Source: Cellulomonas sp. (GTDB lineage: Bacteria; Actinomycetota; Actinomycetes; Actinomycetales; Cellulomonadaceae). Taken from it: a stretch of 41,984 bases of DNA. Shown here piece after piece: positions 1 through 6,806 of the stretch. A model generated the notes under the pieces. It saw only the letters and a program-made list of their open reading frames with translations, searched no databases and had not been told where the DNA came from. The stretch spans positions 1 to 41,984 of the forward strand of contig NZ_JAGIBD010000027.1 of assembly GCF_017744555.1 (NCBI RefSeq), written 5' to 3'. The translations under genes and the position numbers were made by a program. The number at the start of each line of letters is the position of its first letter. Positions within the stretch are counted from its first letter, which is position 1.

Positions 1-2
1 TC

Positions 3-644
3 ACGCTCGTCGACGCCGGGCTCCCCGGCCAGTGGAAGGACCTCCAGGTCGAGCTCGGCTCGCTCGGACGCTCGCTCGACGACGTGCGTGGCATCGTCCT
101 CACCCACGGCGACAGCGACCACATCGGGTTCGCCGAGCGACTCCGGCGGCGCAACGACATCCCCGTCCTCGTCGGCCACGGCGACGCCGCACGCGCCCGC
201 GGCGAGGAGAAGACGTCGCCGTCGTGGGGCCCGATGCGGCTCGGCCCGACGCTCGGCTTCCTCGCCTACGGGATCCGCAAACGTGCCTTGCGCACGCACC
301 ACCTCTCGGCCGTCGTCGAGGTCGACGACGGGGACGTGCTCGACCTGCCGGGCTCGCCGCGGGTGCTCGCGCTGCCCGGGCACTCCCCCGGCAGCATCGC
401 CGTGCACGTGCCGGAAGTCGACGCCGTCTTCGTCGGTGACGGGCTGACGACGCGGCACGTCCTCACGGGCGTCCGCGGACCGGCGCCGACGCCGTTCACC
501 GACGACCCGTCGACCGCGCTCGCGTCCCTCGACCGCATCGCCGGACTCGGTGCCCGGTGGGTGCTCCCGGGGCACGGGGCACCGTGGGACGGCGGCACCG
601 CGGAGGCCGTCCGCCTGGTGCGCGAGGCGGCCGCCCGGGCCTAG
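3..644 (+). CDS. MBL-fold metallo-hydrolase (5' end outside window)
   Basis: The reading frame is open from the left edge, so the N-terminus lies outside the window. The visible part carries the metallo-beta-lactamase fold signature in order: THGDSDHIG (the HxxxDH-type metal site), LPGHSPGSIAVH with the third metal histidine, FVGDGL with the bridging aspartate, and VLPGHGAPW with the last histidine. All metal ligands seem intact, so it is probably an active zinc hydrolase of the glyoxalase II-like branch; the substrate cannot be told. Its stop overlaps the stop of the convergent RidA gene by 4 bp. Confidence 0.9.
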   Translation, partial: TLVDAGLPGQWKDLQVELGSLGRSLDDVRGIVLTHGDSDHIGFAERLRRRNDIPVLVGHGDAARARGEEKTSPSWGPMRLGPTLGFLAYGIRKRALRTHHLSAVVEVDDGDVLDLPGSPRVLALPGHSPGSIAVHVPEVDAVFVGDGLTTRHVLTGVRGPAPTPFTDDPSTALASLDRIAGLGARWVLPGHGAPWDGGTAEAVRLVREAAARA

Positions 645-1030
645 CCCTGGATCCCGGCGACGGCCTCGATCTCGACCCTGGCTCCCAGCGGGAGGCCGGC
701 GACGGCGACCGTCGTCCGGGCCGGGTACGGCGCGGTGAAGGCCTCCGCGTACGCCTGGTTCATCGCGGCGAAGTCGTCCATCGACGTCAGGTACACGTTG
801 ACCTTCACGACGTCGGCGAGGGTGCCGCCCGCGGCGCGCAGGACGGCGTCGAGGTTCGCGAACACCTGCCGCGTCTGCGCCGCGACGTCCCCCTCGACGA
901 GGCGGCCCGTCGCGGGGTCGATCGGGGTCTGGCCCGACAGGTACAGCAGGCCGCCGCCCCCGGTCGCGGCGTGCGAGTAGGGGCCGATGGCAGCCGGGGC
1001 GGACGGGGCGGTCACCGTGGAACGCGTCAT
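641..1030 (-). CDS. RidA family enamine/imine deaminase
   Basis: The 129-residue product has the usual length and pattern of the Rid (YjgF/YER057c/UK114) family. N-terminal IGPYSHA, LYLSGQTPID, the NLDAVLRAAGG helix, KVNVYLTSM and the C-terminal block YPARTTVAVAGLPLGARVEIE are all present. The arginine in YPARTTV matches the catalytic Arg of true RidA, which hydrolyses reactive 2-aminoacrylate-type enamines made by PLP enzymes. It is cytosolic and normally trimeric. A GACCAT hexamer 6 nt before the ATG suggests a leaderless transcript. It is convergent with, and overlaps, the metallo-hydrolase stop. Confidence 0.93.
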   Translation of the reverse strand: MTRSTVTAPSAPAAIGPYSHAATGGGGLLYLSGQTPIDPATGRLVEGDVAAQTRQVFANLDAVLRAAGGTLADVVKVNVYLTSMDDFAAMNQAYAEAFTAPYPARTTVAVAGLPLGARVEIEAVAGIQG

Positions 1031-1151
1031 CCGGCCATGGTCGACGATCCGCGCGAAGAAGTTCTGCCCTAGCGTCGGATCCGGCGCGAGTCGTTCGTCG
1101 AACGGGTGAGCGACCGCTGCGCGCGGTCACCGGACACGAGGGAGCCATCTG

Positions 1152-1538
1152 ATGACGGAGTTCTTGATCTCGTTCAACGAGGGCGCGATGGACCACATCT
1201 CCGCCGACGACATCGGGGAGGTCGGGGACGACGTCCGCGCCGTCGTCGCCGAGGCCACCGAGGCCGGCGTGTGGGTGTACGGCGGCGGACTCGACCGGCA
1301 GCGGGCCAGCATCGTCGGCACCGACGGGTCGGTCACCGACGGGCCCTACCCGGAGACCAAGGAGGTCGTCGGCGGCTTCTCCGTGGTCGACGTGGCCACC
1401 CGCGAGGAGGCGCTCTTCTGGGCCGCCAAGCTCGCCGCCGCGTGCCGGTGCGCGCAGCAGGTCCGGGAGCTCATGCCGGATCCCAAGATGGACGAGTTCC
1501 TGGCCGAGCGGGCCGCAGCCGAGGGAGCGGTCCGATGA
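1152..1538 (+). CDS. YCII-related (DGPF domain) protein, copy 1 of a tandem pair
   Basis: This 128-residue protein has the YCII/DGPF fold: FLISFNEGAMDH at the N-terminus, GVWVYGGGL, the signature VTDGPYPETKEVVGGFSVV and the terminal ATREEALFWAAKLAAACRCAQQVREL helix region. Family members are small ferredoxin-like cytosolic proteins, often encoded beside ECF sigma factors, and their reaction is mostly unknown. A GAGGGAG ribosome-binding site lies 7 nt before the ATG, and a TAGCGT -10-like hexamer lies about 75 nt upstream. Its stop overlaps the start of the next gene (ATGA), and the two genes are nearly identical over long stretches, so they arose by duplication. Confidence 0.88.
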   Translation: MTEFLISFNEGAMDHISADDIGEVGDDVRAVVAEATEAGVWVYGGGLDRQRASIVGTDGSVTDGPYPETKEVVGGFSVVDVATREEALFWAAKLAAACRCAQQVRELMPDPKMDEFLAERAAAEGAVR

Positions 1539-1909
1539 CGCAGTACCTGATCTCGTTCGACGAGGGCGCGATGGACCACATCCCCGCCGGGGACTGGGAG
1601 GACGTCGGCAACGACGCGCACGCGGTGGTCCGGGAGGCCGTCGAGGCCGGCGTGTGGGTCTACGGCGGCGGGCTCGAGCGGCAGCGGGCCAGCATCGTCG
1701 GCACGGACGGGTCGGTCACCGATGGCCCGTACCCGGAGACCAAGGAGGTCATCGGCGGGTTCTCCGTCATCGAGGTGGCCACCCGCGAGGAGGCCCTGCA
1801 CTGGGCCGCCAAGTTCGCCGCGGCCTGCCGGTGCGCGCAGGAGGTTCGGGAGCTCGGCGACCCCGAGCGGGACCCGTCGGCGGTCGAGAGGGCGACGGCG
1901 ACGTCGTGA
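1535..1909 (+). CDS. YCII-related (DGPF domain) protein, copy 2 of a tandem pair
   Basis: The 124-residue product is a close paralogue of the preceding gene: FLISF/YLISF, EGAMDHI, GVWVYGGGLE, DGPYPETKEVIGGFSVI and HWAAKFAAACRCAQEVREL align without gaps. The start is fixed by the ATGA overlap with the upstream stop, which implies translational coupling. Divergence is concentrated between the DH motif and the GVWVYGGG block and at the C-terminal tail. No sigma-factor gene adjoins this pair, unlike the third YCII gene at 21410. A hairpin just downstream separates it from the convergent zinc-ribbon gene. Confidence 0.88.
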   Translation: MTQYLISFDEGAMDHIPAGDWEDVGNDAHAVVREAVEAGVWVYGGGLERQRASIVGTDGSVTDGPYPETKEVIGGFSVIEVATREEALHWAAKFAAACRCAQEVRELGDPERDPSAVERATATS

Positions 1910-1920
1910 CGCCCGCCGGG

Positions 1921-1942
1921 GAGGCGAGGCGGCTCTCGCCTC
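1921..1942. terminator. Hairpin between convergent genes
   Basis: A perfect 8-bp inverted repeat, GAGGCGAG then CTCGCCTC with a 6-nt loop, sits between the stops of the YCII gene (1909) and the convergent zinc-ribbon gene (1963). There is no U-tract on either side. A bidirectional terminator is inferred from position and symmetry. Confidence 0.5.
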
Positions 1943-1962
1943 ATCTCCCCGGACCGGGCACC

Positions 1963-2544
1963 CTACGCAGGCACCGTCGCGCGGAGCCGCGAAAGCGCGC
2001 GACCGACCGAGTCGCGATTCTTCGACGCCTTGATCCAGGCCGGCAGCCGGCTCGCGACCGACGCGTTGCCGGGCTCCTGCTCACGGAGGCCGGCGGCGAC
2101 GTACCGCTCGAGATAGTCGAGGTGGGCCTCGTCGTAGGCCCACAGCACGTGGCCCTCGCACGGGGTCTGCAGCCAGAGGTCGAGCCCGCGGAACCGCGGG
2201 ACGTCAGGTCCGCTGTCGCGGTCCACCCGCAGCACGGCGTGGCGGGTGACGGTCCCGCAGCAGTCGCAGCGCACCGGTACGGGTCGGACGGTTCCCCGGC
2301 CCTTCCGCGCGGCGGCCGCCCGGCGTCCGCACCCGGCGCACCTGCCGCGGACGACCACCGTGAAGGGGGCGTCGGGCGCCAGCGAACCGTCGCCCTGACG
2401 GGCGAACCCGCACGCGGAGCATCCAACCCGCGAACCCGTCGCGACGGCCGGGCCGCCGCACCGTGGGCAGCGCACGAGCACCCGGGACACCCGGAGGTAG
2501 CGCAGCGGCTCGTCGCGATCGTTGAACCGTCGGTGTTCGACCAC
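1963..2544 (-). CDS. Zinc-ribbon hypothetical protein
   Basis: This 193-residue protein of unknown function carries three Cys-pair knuckles: VRCPRCGG with GCSACGFA about 20 residues later, GRCAGCGRR, and RCDCCG. Together they suggest two zinc ribbons in the first 120 residues. The C-terminal part (LDYLERYVAAGLRE, RLPAWIKASKNRDSVGRALSRL) is helical and looks like a separate conserved module. The GTG at 2544 is chosen because AGGA lies 7 nt upstream; a longer frame reaches 2616 but lacks a ribosome-binding site. It could bind nucleic acid or simply be a structural zinc protein. The start is divergent from the VOC-HxlR operon. Confidence 0.75.
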   Translation of the reverse strand: MVEHRRFNDRDEPLRYLRVSRVLVRCPRCGGPAVATGSRVGCSACGFARQGDGSLAPDAPFTVVVRGRCAGCGRRAAAARKGRGTVRPVPVRCDCCGTVTRHAVLRVDRDSGPDVPRFRGLDLWLQTPCEGHVLWAYDEAHLDYLERYVAAGLREQEPGNASVASRLPAWIKASKNRDSVGRALSRLRATVPA

Positions 2545-2591
2545 GCAGCGATCCTGCCCGGTTCCCGGTCGACGGAGGTCTCGACAAGGTC

Positions 2592-2621
2592 TTGACCCGA
2601 CACTTGTTTTTTGCAAGTGTC
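2592..2621 (+). promoter_or_regulatory. Promoter with overlapping inverted-repeat operator for VOC-HxlR operon
   Basis: TTGACC (2592-2597), a 17-bp spacer and AAGTGT (2615-2620) form a housekeeping-type promoter. A perfect 8-bp inverted repeat, GACACTTG (2599-2606) and CAAGTGTC (2614-2621), is separated by the AT-rich TTTTTTG and covers the spacer and the -10. It lies 36 bp before the VOC start codon. The operon encodes an HxlR regulator, so autorepression through this site is the natural inference. Confidence 0.72.
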
Positions 2622-2656
2622 CCTCTCATCCACGAAATGCGCAGGGAGGAACCGTC

Positions 2657-3088
2657 ATGACCGCGATGTTCGTCAACCTGCCGGTGAACGACCTGGAGCG
2701 CGCCAAGGCGTTCTACACGGCCGTCGGCTTCACGCTCGACCCCGTCCGCTCCGACCACAACGCCGCGTGCTTCGTCGTCGAGGAGGACCACAGCTACGTC
2801 ATGGTGCTGCTGCGCGAGTTCTTCCAGACGTTCACCGACCGCACCATCGGCGACCCGGCAGTGCACCCGACGGCGTCCGTCGCCGTGTTCCTCGACAGCC
2901 GCGACACGGTCGACGCGGCCGTCGCCGCCGGGATCGCCGCGGGCGGCACCGAGGAGCAGCCCGCCTCCGACTACGGGTTCATGTACCAGCGCCAGCTCAT
3001 CGACCCGGACGGCAACTTTCTCGACCTCGGCTTCGTCGACCCGGCCGCGCTCGCGCAGCAGTCGGACGCCGTCGCGCAGCAGGCCTGA
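2657..3088 (+). CDS. VOC (glyoxalase/bleomycin resistance) family protein
   Basis: The 143-residue protein shows the paired beta-alpha-beta-beta-beta modules of the vicinal oxygen chelate fold: MFVNLPVNDLERAKAFYTAVGF at the start of the first module and FMYQRQLIDPDGNFLDLGF at the end of the second. The DPDGN turn is typical of the glyoxalase-like branch. It is probably a cytosolic metal-dependent enzyme or a ligand-binding resistance protein; the substrate is unknown. A strong AGGGAGGA ribosome-binding site precedes the ATG. It is the first gene of an operon with an HxlR regulator whose start overlaps its stop (TGATG), so this gene is likely the regulator's target. Confidence 0.88.
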   Translation: MTAMFVNLPVNDLERAKAFYTAVGFTLDPVRSDHNAACFVVEEDHSYVMVLLREFFQTFTDRTIGDPAVHPTASVAVFLDSRDTVDAAVAAGIAAGGTEEQPASDYGFMYQRQLIDPDGNFLDLGFVDPAALAQQSDAVAQQA

Positions 3089-3729
3089 TGGCGTCACGCG
3101 AGTACGGGCAGTACTGCGGCATCACCCGGGCGCTCGAGCTCGTCGGTGAGCGCTGGGCGCTGCTCATCGTCCGCGACCTGCTCGTCGGGCCGCGCCGCTA
3201 CGGCGAGCTCGCCGCGGGGCTCCCCCGCATCCCGAGCAACATCCTCGCGGCGCGCCTGAAGGAGCTGCAGGCCGCCGGCATCCTGCGCAGGGTGCCGCGG
3301 CTGCGGATCGTCGTCTACGAGCTGACCTCGTACGGGCGCGAGCTCGAGCCCGTGGTGCTCGCCCTCGGCGCGTGGGGGTTCAAGGCGATGGGCGAGCCGC
3401 GCGACGAGCAGGTCCTCACGCCCGACGCGATGACCATCACCCTGCGGACCGCGTTCCGGCCGCAGGTCGCCGCCGACCTGCCCGCGACGGCGTACGCGGC
3501 GCGGCTGGGGCTCGACCGCCTGCTCGTCCGAGTGGACGGGCCGACCCTCGCCGTGACCCGCGACTACGGTCCGGTGGACGTCGAGTTCACCACCGGACCG
3601 GCCATCCACCGCGTCATCTCCGGCCAGCTCGCGCCCGACCGGGCCATCGCGACGGGCGCGGTGAAGGTGCTTAGGGGGCGCGGCGAGCTGCTCGACCGGT
3701 TCGCGAGCACCTTCCACCTCGCCGCCTGA
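3088..3729 (+). CDS. HxlR family transcriptional regulator
   Basis: This 213-residue regulator opens with the HxlR winged helix: YCGITRALELVGERWALLIV, RDLLVGPRRYGELAAGLP, IPSNILAARLKELQAAGI and the wing RIVVYELTSYGREL. The first cysteine (YCGITRA) matches the conserved N-terminal Cys that senses electrophiles or oxidants in several HxlR members. About 100 residues follow the winged helix (MTITLRTAFRPQ onward), making it longer than minimal HxlR proteins; this resembles an SCP2-like ligand domain. It is translationally coupled to the VOC gene and probably binds the inverted repeat at 2599-2621. Confidence 0.9.
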   Translation: MASREYGQYCGITRALELVGERWALLIVRDLLVGPRRYGELAAGLPRIPSNILAARLKELQAAGILRRVPRLRIVVYELTSYGRELEPVVLALGAWGFKAMGEPRDEQVLTPDAMTITLRTAFRPQVAADLPATAYAARLGLDRLLVRVDGPTLAVTRDYGPVDVEFTTGPAIHRVISGQLAPDRAIATGAVKVLRGRGELLDRFASTFHLAA

Positions 3730-3730
3730 C

Positions 3731-4129
3731 TCAGGGCTGGGTGTAGTCGCCGTCGGCGACGTGCTCCAACCACGTGACGACCTGGCCGTCGTCGTCCGCC
3801 TGCTGCATCGCGACGTGGGACATGAACCGGTCGGGCGTGGCGCCGTGCCAGTGCTCCTCGCCGGGCTCGATGACGACGACGTCGCCCGGACGGATCTCCA
3901 GGACCTCGCCGTCGCGCGTGCCGACGTAGCCGATGCCGTCGGTCACGTAGAGCGTCTGGCCCTTCGGGTGCCGGTGCCAGGCCGTGCGGGCACCCGGCGC
4001 GAACCGGACGTGGGCGGCGCCGATCGCGGAGTCGTCGCCGGGGTTGCGGATGCCGTCGAGCCAGACGGTCCCGGTGAACCAGGCGGCCGGGCCGGCGGCG
4101 GTCTGGCCGCCGCTGCGCGTGAGCCTCAT
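3731..4129 (-). CDS. Cupin-domain protein
   Basis: The 132-residue protein is a single small cupin. Motif 1 reads ARTAWHRHPKGQTLYVTDG, with two histidines and a glutamine in the glutamate position, and motif 2 reads RPGDVVVIEPGEEHWHGA, with the final histidine. The arrangement matches cupins annotated as (R)-mandelonitrile lyase-like or carboxymuconolactone-associated, which bind Mn or Fe. The enzyme activity is not certain. GAGAGGAA precedes the ATG. It is the second gene of an apparent operon behind the alcohol dehydrogenase (23-bp gap) and is convergent with the HxlR gene. Confidence 0.85.
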   Translation of the reverse strand: MRLTRSGGQTAAGPAAWFTGTVWLDGIRNPGDDSAIGAAHVRFAPGARTAWHRHPKGQTLYVTDGIGYVGTRDGEVLEIRPGDVVVIEPGEEHWHGATPDRFMSHVAMQQADDDGQVVTWLEHVADGDYTQP

Positions 4130-4152
4130 CGTGTTGTTCCTCTCGGTCGACG

Positions 4153-5172
4153 TCAGAACGTCAGCAGCACCTTGACGGCCCGGCGCTCGTCCATCGCCTC
4201 GTACCCCTCCGCGGCCTTCTCGATCGGAAGGGTGAGGTCGAAGACCTTGCCGGGGTCGATCGTGCGGTCCCAGATGAGCTCGATCAGCTCGGGCAGGAAC
4301 CGCCGGACGGGCGCGGGACCGCCGTGCAGGTGGACGCCCGAGAAGAACAGCTCGTCGCCGGGCAGCGCCACGTCGTGCGCGACACCGACGTAACCGACGT
4401 GCCCACCCGCCCGCGTCGCGCGGATGGCCTGCATCATCGACTCCTGCGTGCCGACCGCCTCGATCGTCGAGTGCGCACCGAGCCCGCCGGTGAGCTCCTT
4501 GATGCGGGCCACTCCCGCGTCGCCGCGCTCCTCGACGACGTCGGTCGCGCCGAACTCACGGGCGAGCGCCTGTCGGTCGGCGTGCCGGGACATCGCGATG
4601 ATCCGGTCGGCGCCGAGCTGTCGGGCGGCGAGCACGCCCAGCAGGCCGACCGCACCGTCGCCCACGACCGCGACCGTCTTGCCCGGTCCGACCTCCGCGG
4701 CGACGGCCGCAAACCAGCCGGTGCCGAGCACGTCGGACGCGGCGAGCAGCGACGGGATCAGACCGTCGTCGGGCATGCCCGGGGTCGCGACGAGCGTGCC
4801 GTCCGCGTGCGGGATCCGGGCGTACTCCGCCTGCGCGCCGGGGACCGCGCCGGGCCCGCGGTGGACGCAGTGCGTCTGGTAGCCGGCCTGGCAGATCTCG
4901 CACGTGTTGTCGGACGAGAAGAACGACCCGACGACGAAGTCGCCGACCTTCACGTCGCGCACCGCGGACCCGATCTCCTCGACCACGCCGACGTACTCGT
5001 GGCCCATCGGCTGGTGGTCGACCTCGTCGGCCCCGCGGTACGGCCACAGGTCCGACCCGCAGATGCAGGTCGCGGCGAGCTTGATGATCGCGTCGGTCGG
5101 CTCGACGATCGTCGGCCGCTCGGTCTCGTCGACCCGGACGTCGCCGGGGGCGTGCATGACGACTGCGCGCAT
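4153..5172 (-). CDS. Zinc-dependent alcohol dehydrogenase (MDR superfamily)
   Basis: The 339-residue product is a medium-chain dehydrogenase. The catalytic-zinc region is TCICGSDLWPYRG and GHEYVGVVEEIG, the structural lobe has cysteines at NTCEICQAGYQTHC, and the NAD(P) Rossmann turn is VAVVGDGAVGLLG. The lobe shows three cysteines where four are usual (the first position reads Ser-Ser-Asp), so structural zinc binding may differ. The ATG at 5172 is chosen for the MRAVVMHAPGDVRV beginning typical of the family; GAGAGG lies upstream. It oxidises or reduces an unknown alcohol/aldehyde. It is divergent from an MmyB-type regulator, a common pairing that suggests direct control. Confidence 0.93.
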   Translation of the reverse strand: MRAVVMHAPGDVRVDETERPTIVEPTDAIIKLAATCICGSDLWPYRGADEVDHQPMGHEYVGVVEEIGSAVRDVKVGDFVVGSFFSSDNTCEICQAGYQTHCVHRGPGAVPGAQAEYARIPHADGTLVATPGMPDDGLIPSLLAASDVLGTGWFAAVAAEVGPGKTVAVVGDGAVGLLGVLAARQLGADRIIAMSRHADRQALAREFGATDVVEERGDAGVARIKELTGGLGAHSTIEAVGTQESMMQAIRATRAGGHVGYVGVAHDVALPGDELFFSGVHLHGGPAPVRRFLPELIELIWDRTIDPGKVFDLTLPIEKAAEGYEAMDERRAVKVLLTF

Positions 5173-5213
5173 GGTGGAGCGCCTCTCTGTCGGGGGATGC
5201 CACCAGCGAACCC

Positions 5214-5264
5214 CCAGGCTCCCGCTGCCGGGAGTCCCTGGCGTTCCGTGTACTGGCAGTGCAC
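5214..5264. promoter_or_regulatory. Divergent promoter region with two inverted repeats
   Basis: Between the dehydrogenase (start 5172) and regulator (start 5315) lie two repeats. CTCCCG-ctgc-CGGGAG (5219-5234) is flanked by CCAGG and CCTGG arms. GTGTACTGGCAGTGCAC (5248-5264) is a 17-bp near-perfect palindrome with one G-T pair. Further right, TACCGT (5302-5307) stands 7 nt from the regulator ATG, as a -10 for a leaderless mRNA. The 17-bp palindrome is the best operator candidate for the MmyB-type regulator. Confidence 0.55.
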
Positions 5265-5314
5265 CCCACGACGTGGCCTCCCTCGTCGCTCGCTCCCGGC
5301 CTACCGTCGAGAGC

Positions 5315-6187
5315 ATGGACAACCGAGCGGACGTGCGGGAGTTCCTCATGTCGCGACGCGCGAAGGTCACCCCCGAGGCGGCCGGCGTGGTCGGCGGCGC
5401 CCACCGGCGCGTGCCGGGGCTGCGGCGCAGCGAGGTCGCGATGCTCGCGGGCGTCAGCGTCGAGTACTACGCCAAGCTCGAGCGTGGGGCGATCGCCGGG
5501 GCGTCGTCGTCGGTGCTGGACGCCCTCGCCCGCGCGCTGCAGCTCGACGACACCGAGCGCGCGCACCTGTTCGACCTCGCGCGCGCCGCCGACGGCATCC
5601 CCTCCTCGGGCCGCACCCGGCGCCGCGCCGCCTCGTCGGCGACACCGCGGCCGAGCCTGCAGTGGGCACTGTCGGCGATCACCGACGGGGTCGCGTTCGT
5701 GCGCGACCAGCGCCAGGACGTGCTCGCGACCAACGCGCTGGCGCGCGCGTTCTACTCGCCGGTCATCGGCGACGGCGGCCGGACACCCAACCTGGCGAGG
5801 TTCCAGTTCCTCGACCCCGCCGCGCACGACTTCTACCCGGACTGGGACCTGTTCGCGGAGATGTGTGTCGCGATCATGCGCGCCGAGGCTGGCCGCGACC
5901 CGAACGACAAGGGGCTGCAGGACCTGGTCGGCGAGCTGTCGACCCGCAGCGACGTGTTCCGGCGGCTGTGGGGCGCGCACGACGTCCGGACCCACGGCGC
6001 CGGCACCAAACGGTTCCACCACCCCGTGGTCGGGGACCTCACGCTCGCCTACGAGGAGCTCGCCATCACGGCCGAGCCGGGCCAGGTGCTCATGGTCTAC
6101 ACCGCCGAACCGGGCTCGCCGTCGGCCGAGCGACTGCGCCTGCTCGCGTCGTGGGCGGCATCCACCGCCCTCCCGACGGAGTCTTGA
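5315..6187 (+). CDS. MmyB-type helix-turn-helix regulator
   Basis: The 290-residue protein has an N-terminal XRE-type helix-turn-helix (VREFLMSRRAKVTPE, GLRRSEVAMLAGVSVEYYAKLERG, SSVLDALARALQLDDTERAHLFDLARA). A C-terminal MmyB ligand domain follows from about residue 105 (QWALSAITDGVAFVRDQRQDVLATNALARAFY, DPNDKGLQDLVGELSTRS, KRFHHPVVGDLTLAYE). MmyB-like domains bind hydrophobic ligands in a PAS-like fold, and such regulators usually control an adjacent oxidoreductase. The TACCGT hexamer 7 nt before the ATG, with no ribosome-binding site, indicates a leaderless transcript. The next gene starts on its last base (TGATG). Confidence 0.93.
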   Translation: MDNRADVREFLMSRRAKVTPEAAGVVGGAHRRVPGLRRSEVAMLAGVSVEYYAKLERGAIAGASSSVLDALARALQLDDTERAHLFDLARAADGIPSSGRTRRRAASSATPRPSLQWALSAITDGVAFVRDQRQDVLATNALARAFYSPVIGDGGRTPNLARFQFLDPAAHDFYPDWDLFAEMCVAIMRAEAGRDPNDKGLQDLVGELSTRSDVFRRLWGAHDVRTHGAGTKRFHHPVVGDLTLAYEELAITAEPGQVLMVYTAEPGSPSAERLRLLASWAASTALPTES

Positions 6188-6761
6188 TGGAGCTGCAGGA
6201 CTTCCTCGACCACGTCGCCCGCGGTGCCGTGATCGAGGGCGGGTCGGAGCAGCACGCCTTCATGCACGGCGCGGCGCAGGACGCCCTCCGGGTCGTCGCC
6301 GAGCTGAACGCGGCTACCGCACGCCCGACGAGGTCCGCGCCCTGCTGTCCCGGCTGACCGGGCGGGCGGTGCCCGAGTCGGTGACGCTGTTCCCGCCGTT
6401 CCACTGTGAGTTCGGCAAGAACCTCACGTTCGGCGAGGACGTGTTCGTCAACATGGGCTGCCGCTTCCAGGACGCCGGCGGCATCACGCTCGGCGACGGG
6501 ACGCTCGTCGGGCACGGCACCACGATCGTGACCCTCAACCACGCCGTCGACCCTGCGCGTCGCGCCGACATGGTCGCCGCGCCCGTCGTGATCGGGCGCG
6601 AGGTGTGGCTCGGCGCCGCCGTCACCGTCGTGCCCGGCGTGACGATCGGCGACGGCGCCATCGTCGGTGCCGGCGCGGTCGTCACCAAGGACGTGCCCGC
6701 GAACAGCGTGGTGGCCGGCGTCGCCGCCCGCGTCGTGCGCACGACGGGCTTCGACGCCTGA
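6187..6761 (+). pseudogene. Sugar O-acetyltransferase (LbH type), frameshifted
   Basis: Two frames together encode a maltose/galactoside-acetyltransferase-like protein of about 191 residues. Frame one gives MELQDFLDHVARGAV to ALRVVAELN; the continuation GYRTPDEVRALLSRLTGRAV onward is in another frame. The left-handed beta-helix repeats (ITLGDGTLVGHGTTIVTLNH, REVWLGAAVTVVPGVTIGDG, VVTKDVPANSVVAGV) and the catalytic histidine in TLNHAVD are all intact after the shift. The break is a missing G within GCGGCTACC (6310-6318), where GCGGGCTACC would restore the frame. It overlaps the regulator stop by 1 bp. There is no slippery heptamer for programmed shifting. It is either a decaying gene or a homopolymer sequencing error. 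Confidence 0.85.
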
Positions 6762-6806
6762 CGTCGACCGCCGCCTGATTGCCGGACGGGTAAGCGCCGT
6801 CGCGCG

